Shown: piece after piece, positions 61,178-64,000 of the stretch
How positions within the stretch are numbered: position 1 is the stretch's first letter
Layout of the letters: each line of letters starts with the position of its first letter
Assembly: GCA_028622995.1 (NCBI GenBank)
Contig: JAJQJQ010000039.1
Location: forward strand, 1,054,001 to 1,118,000
From: Panagrolaimus kolymaensis
Lineage: Eukaryota; Nematoda; Chromadorea; Rhabditida; Panagrolaimidae
Direction: 5' to 3'
DNA: 64,000 nucleotides
Program-made: the position numbers and the translations under genes
Notes under the pieces: generated by a model
Told to the model about the DNA's origin: nothing
Seen by the model: the letters and a program-made list of their open reading frames with translations, nothing else
Databases searched by the model: none

Positions 61178-62568
61178 TTAAGCGAAAAAGTAACTTCCAT
61201 TATCTTTGACTTTTTGAAGAAGTTGACGAGAAATGATGATACGTTGAATTTGAGATGTGCCTTCATAAATTTGCAAAATTTTTGAATCACGATAAAGTTT
61301 TTCAACAGGATATTCAGTATTGAATCCAGCTCCACCAAAAACTTGAACAGCATTTGACGCAGCTTCATTAGCGGTATCAGCAGCAAATCGTTTGGCGATT
61401 GAAGCATAGTAAGATCCATTTCGGCCGAGTTCAACTTCTTGTGCAGATTTGTATGTCATTAAGCGAGCTAATTCCATGTTGGAAACCATATCAGCAAGAA
61501 TAAATCCAATAGCTTGATGGAAGGCGATGGGCATGCCGAAGGTTTTACGTTCAAGAGCATATTTTGAAGCTTCATCAAGGCATCGAGCAGCAAGACCGAC
61601 AGCTCCTGCAGCTACACCAGGACGAGTATAATCGAATGTTTTCATAGCAACTTTGAAACCTTCACCAGGAGCTCCAACAACTTGAGATGCAGGAATTCGA
61701 ACATCTTCAAAAGTGATTCCACGAGTATCAGAGCAACGTTGACCAAGGTTGATTTCCTAATAATAAATAAAGTGAAAAATAGGAAATATATTAATGCTCG
61801 TGCTTGTTTATAAAAGATCTACCTTTTTGCCTACAGTAATTCCAGGAGTATCAGCATCAACAGCAAAAGCAGTGAATGATTTGGCATCAGTTCGTGCTAA
61901 TACGAAAAACCAATTAGCAACACCAGCATTGGTAATCCACATCTTTGAACCATTCAAAATGTATTCATCACCTTTCTTTACAGCTTTGGTTTTGATTCCA
62001 GCAACGTCGGAGCCAGTGCCAGGTTCAGTGACAGCATAAGCACACATGAGAGGTTCTTCAATTAAGCGTGTGAGAAACTTCTTTTGAACTTCATCAGAGC
62101 CAGCAATAATAAGTGGAGCTGAACCAAGACAATTTCCCATCATTGCAGTTCCAATTCCAGTGCAACCATAACCAACTGCTTCACCAATTACAACTTCAGC
62201 AACAAGGCCTAAACCAAGACCACCATATTTTTCAGGAATTGAACCATTTATGAGACCAGCGGCATGAGCTTTCTTAATAATTTCCCATGGATATTCCATT
62301 GTTTTGTCATGATGAGCTGCTTTTGGGATGATTTCTTGTTTGACAAAGGTTCTAACAGTTTTTTGAAGTTCAACAAGATCATCGTTGAGATCTAAAAAAA
62401 AGTTCGAGTTAAAGCAATAATACGATAATTGACAAAAAAAAAATGTGTCAGTACAGCAAAAAAATTTAAAAAAACATAAAACATACCAAAGTTTAAACCA
62501 CTAAGAGATGATGAAGCTCTTCGTCCAATAGTTGAAGTTGCTTGGATGAATACTTTTGAAGATAACAT
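61178..62568 (-). CDS. ACADM: Medium-chain acyl-CoA dehydrogenase
   Basis: Mitochondrial FAD enzyme of the first beta-oxidation step. Exons (minus) 62487-62568, 61823-62391 and 61178-61756 join in frame to 409 aa. The start has a Ser/Arg-rich presequence. Signature 1 [16 protein letters not shown] and [13 protein letters not shown] bind [24 protein letters not shown] and [17 protein letters not shown] follow the MCAD pattern. [10 protein letters not shown] holds the catalytic base Glu382, the position that marks medium/short-chain rather than long-chain or isovaleryl enzymes. It matches C. elegans acdh-7/8/10-type proteins. Confidence 0.93.
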
Positions 62569-63082
62569 TTTTTTGAGAGCAGCGAAATTCTTCAATCAAA
62601 CAGCTTCAACCAATCGAAAGACGATGGAATGAATGAATGAACGACAGCGATGAAAAAAACTTGCATGAAAAATAAAGAATTAAAAAAGCCATTCGAAAAA
62701 AATTAGCATAATGTCCTGAGAATGTTTTTCCCGCGCAACAGAAGCTTGTTGCTTATCCTATTTTTTGTCTGCTTTGAATGTAAAAAATTGAAGCTCTTCG
62801 ATGGCTTCAAGTTTTTTTTATAAAAAATTCTCAAACATGGTTTCATATTTTTTGCAAAATCTTTAAAACACACATAAAAGTTATTCAATCACAGTATAAT
62901 TCGTGCTTTTATTATTCCAAAATTTTCTTGTTTTACTTTCGTTATTGCTTATTCAAAGTACATTTTTGCGTTCAATGTTGCTTCGAATTATTTTACTTTT
63001 TCGTTTGACTTTCTTTGAAGCTAATCAACACCCTTTTTTAGTTTCTTCCATTTTCACGAATCAATCCATCAACTTCAAACTC
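62569..63082. other. Divergent promoter region
   Basis: Lies between the minus-strand acyl-CoA dehydrogenase and the plus-strand zinc transporter. An acceptor-like CCCTTTTTTAG ends at about 63041, suggesting trans-splicing just before the transporter ATG. An alternative upstream in-frame ATG at 62975 exists. Confidence 0.45.
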
Positions 63083-64000
63083 ATGGGATCGGGCGATTAT
63101 CATATCGATATCAACAAAGAAGGTGACCTCGTCTTCAATTATGATAATGATGAACCATTTCAATCAAAGAAGTCGCAATCTTTCCTGAATTATTTCAAAC
63201 AAATTCTGCAGAAAATACTTAGAAATGATGATTCAAGAAAGATTTTTTACTTTTTATGTGTCAACTTATCATTTTGTGGAATCGAATTCTTCTTTGGATT
63301 TGTCAATGGCAGTTTGGGCCTAATTTCTGATGGATTTCATATGCTTTTTGATTCAACTGCTCTTGTTATGGGATTGGTTGCATCTGTAATGGCTCGATCA
63401 AAGGCGTCTCGAAAATTTTCATATGGTTATGGTCGAATTGAAGTTCTCTCTGGTTTTATTAATGCTTTATTTCTAATGGTTATTGCTCTGAGGATTTTAC
63501 TGGAAGCTGTTCAACGACTTTATCATCCTACCGAAGTTGATACAGATAAATTGTTGGTTATTGCTGTTATGGGACTATGTGTTAATTTGTTTGGAATGTA
63601 TGCTTTACATGGAGATCATCATCATGGACATTCACATGGGCATGAAAGTCATCAACATGGTCACTCGCATGGACATTCTCATGATCATGGTCATCAACAT
63701 TCTCATCGAAATGCTAATATGGAAGGTTTTGTGTTTTCTTTTCTGCTTTGTTTTAACGTTAAAACTTTAGGCGTCTTTCTTCATGTTCTTGCTGATACAC
63801 TTGGAAGTGTTTTTGTTATTATAAGTACTTTGTTAATTGAATTATTTGGCTGGCAATGGTCTGATCCTTTATGTTCTCTGATTCTTTCCATTCTTATTCT
63901 TACATCTGTTTTTCCTTTGCTACGAGCATCAACTTCTGTTCTCCTTCAATGTGTACCGAATGAATTATCTCATGATCTGGAATATGCAATCAAAGATGTG
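63083..64000 (+). CDS. SLC30A7: Zinc transporter ZnT7 (SLC30A7) homologue, partial
   Basis: Cation-diffusion-facilitator that loads zinc into the early secretory pathway in exchange for protons. Exons 63083-63725 and 63771 onward are in frame; the gene runs off the window. TM1 to TM4 are visible, with the zinc-site H-x3-D in TM2 (GFHMLFD, His86 and Asp90), a long His-rich cytosolic loop (HGHSHGHSHDHGHQHSH), and the second H-x3-D in TM5 (HVLADTLGS). FSYGYGRIEVLSGFINALFL is the CDF signature. The upstream start at 62975 would add 36 residues; the acceptor at 63041 favours this ATG. Confidence 0.9.
   Translation, partial: MGSGDYHIDINKEGDLVFNYDNDEPFQSKKSQSFLNYFKQILQKILRNDDSRKIFYFLCVNLSFCGIEFFFGFVNGSLGLISDGFHMLFDSTALVMGLVASVMARSKASRKFSYGYGRIEVLSGFINALFLMVIALRILLEAVQRLYHPTEVDTDKLLVIAVMGLCVNLFGMYALHGDHHHGHSHGHESHQHGHSHGHSHDHGHQHSHRNANMEGFVFSFLLCFNVKTLGVFLHVLADTLGSVFVIISTLLIELFGWQWSDPLCSLILSILILTSVFPLLRASTSVLLQCVPNELSHDLEYAIKDV

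Overview
The window looks like nuclear DNA of a free-living or parasitic nematode. Evidence: AT-rich sequence, short introns (mostly 45-150 bp) with GTAAG donors and T-rich TTTTTAG/TTTTCAG acceptors, acceptor-like sites a few bases upstream of many start codons (typical of spliced-leader trans-splicing), and gene content (GLO-1/Rab32-like GTPase, nematode 7TM receptors, DNJ-7, an ET-module-like secreted protein, lineage-specific Cys-rich secreted families). I cannot name the species; clade IV (panagrolaimid-like) is only a guess.

Layout. 1-10.4 kb: AT-rich, low-complexity DNA with no convincing gene, but with a cluster of GATAGTAA motifs at 1.28-4.16 kb. 11.07-11.75 kb (+): a small Cys-rich GPI-type surface protein. 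11.9-16.7 kb (-): two paralogous 7TM receptors with a nearly identical start of the first exon. 16.7-19 kb: gene-poor. 19.0-20.4 kb (-): mitochondrial NADP isocitrate dehydrogenase. 22.5-23.1 kb (-): ET-module-like secreted protein. 24.3-40.4 kb: a long run of mostly plus-strand housekeeping genes: dnj-7/DNAJC3, MIC10, (minus-strand F-box-like gene), fumarylacetoacetase, RPP30, TRMT10C/MRPP1, a protein tyrosine phosphatase, an SDR, an unknown 138-aa protein and a glo-1-like Rab. RPP30 and TRMT10C are 176 bp apart and may be one operon joining nuclear RNase P/MRP to mitochondrial RNase P. 40.5-42.6 kb (-): two unrecognised genes, one with an in-frame stop. 43.2-49.1 kb (-): a cluster of the same Cys-rich family as at 11 kb: a four-module gene, a two-module gene and a stranded terminal exon, with a BTB/POZ relic between them. 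49.1-50.35 kb: a repeat island with GGATCC-type repeats, a possible pol III A/B-box sequence and an 833-bp near-perfect foldback element built from CCACATTCGCGGG units. 51.35-55 kb (+): an FMR1/FXR homologue and a LAP1/LULL1-like torsin activator. 55-56 kb (-): an acidic secreted protein. 57.3-60.2 kb (-): two FkbM-type methyltransferase paralogues. 61.2-62.6 kb (-): medium-chain acyl-CoA dehydrogenase. 63.1 kb to the end (+): ZnT7-like zinc transporter, cut by the window edge.

All gene models were joined by hand from splice consensus and reading-frame phase; every multi-exon model listed keeps frame across its junctions unless stated. The most unusual features are the modular Cys-rich surface family, which grew by duplication of a phase-matched exon pair, the foldback element beside a truncated copy of it, the RNase P gene pair, and several small relics (BTB domain, fah-1 5' end, terminal exon).
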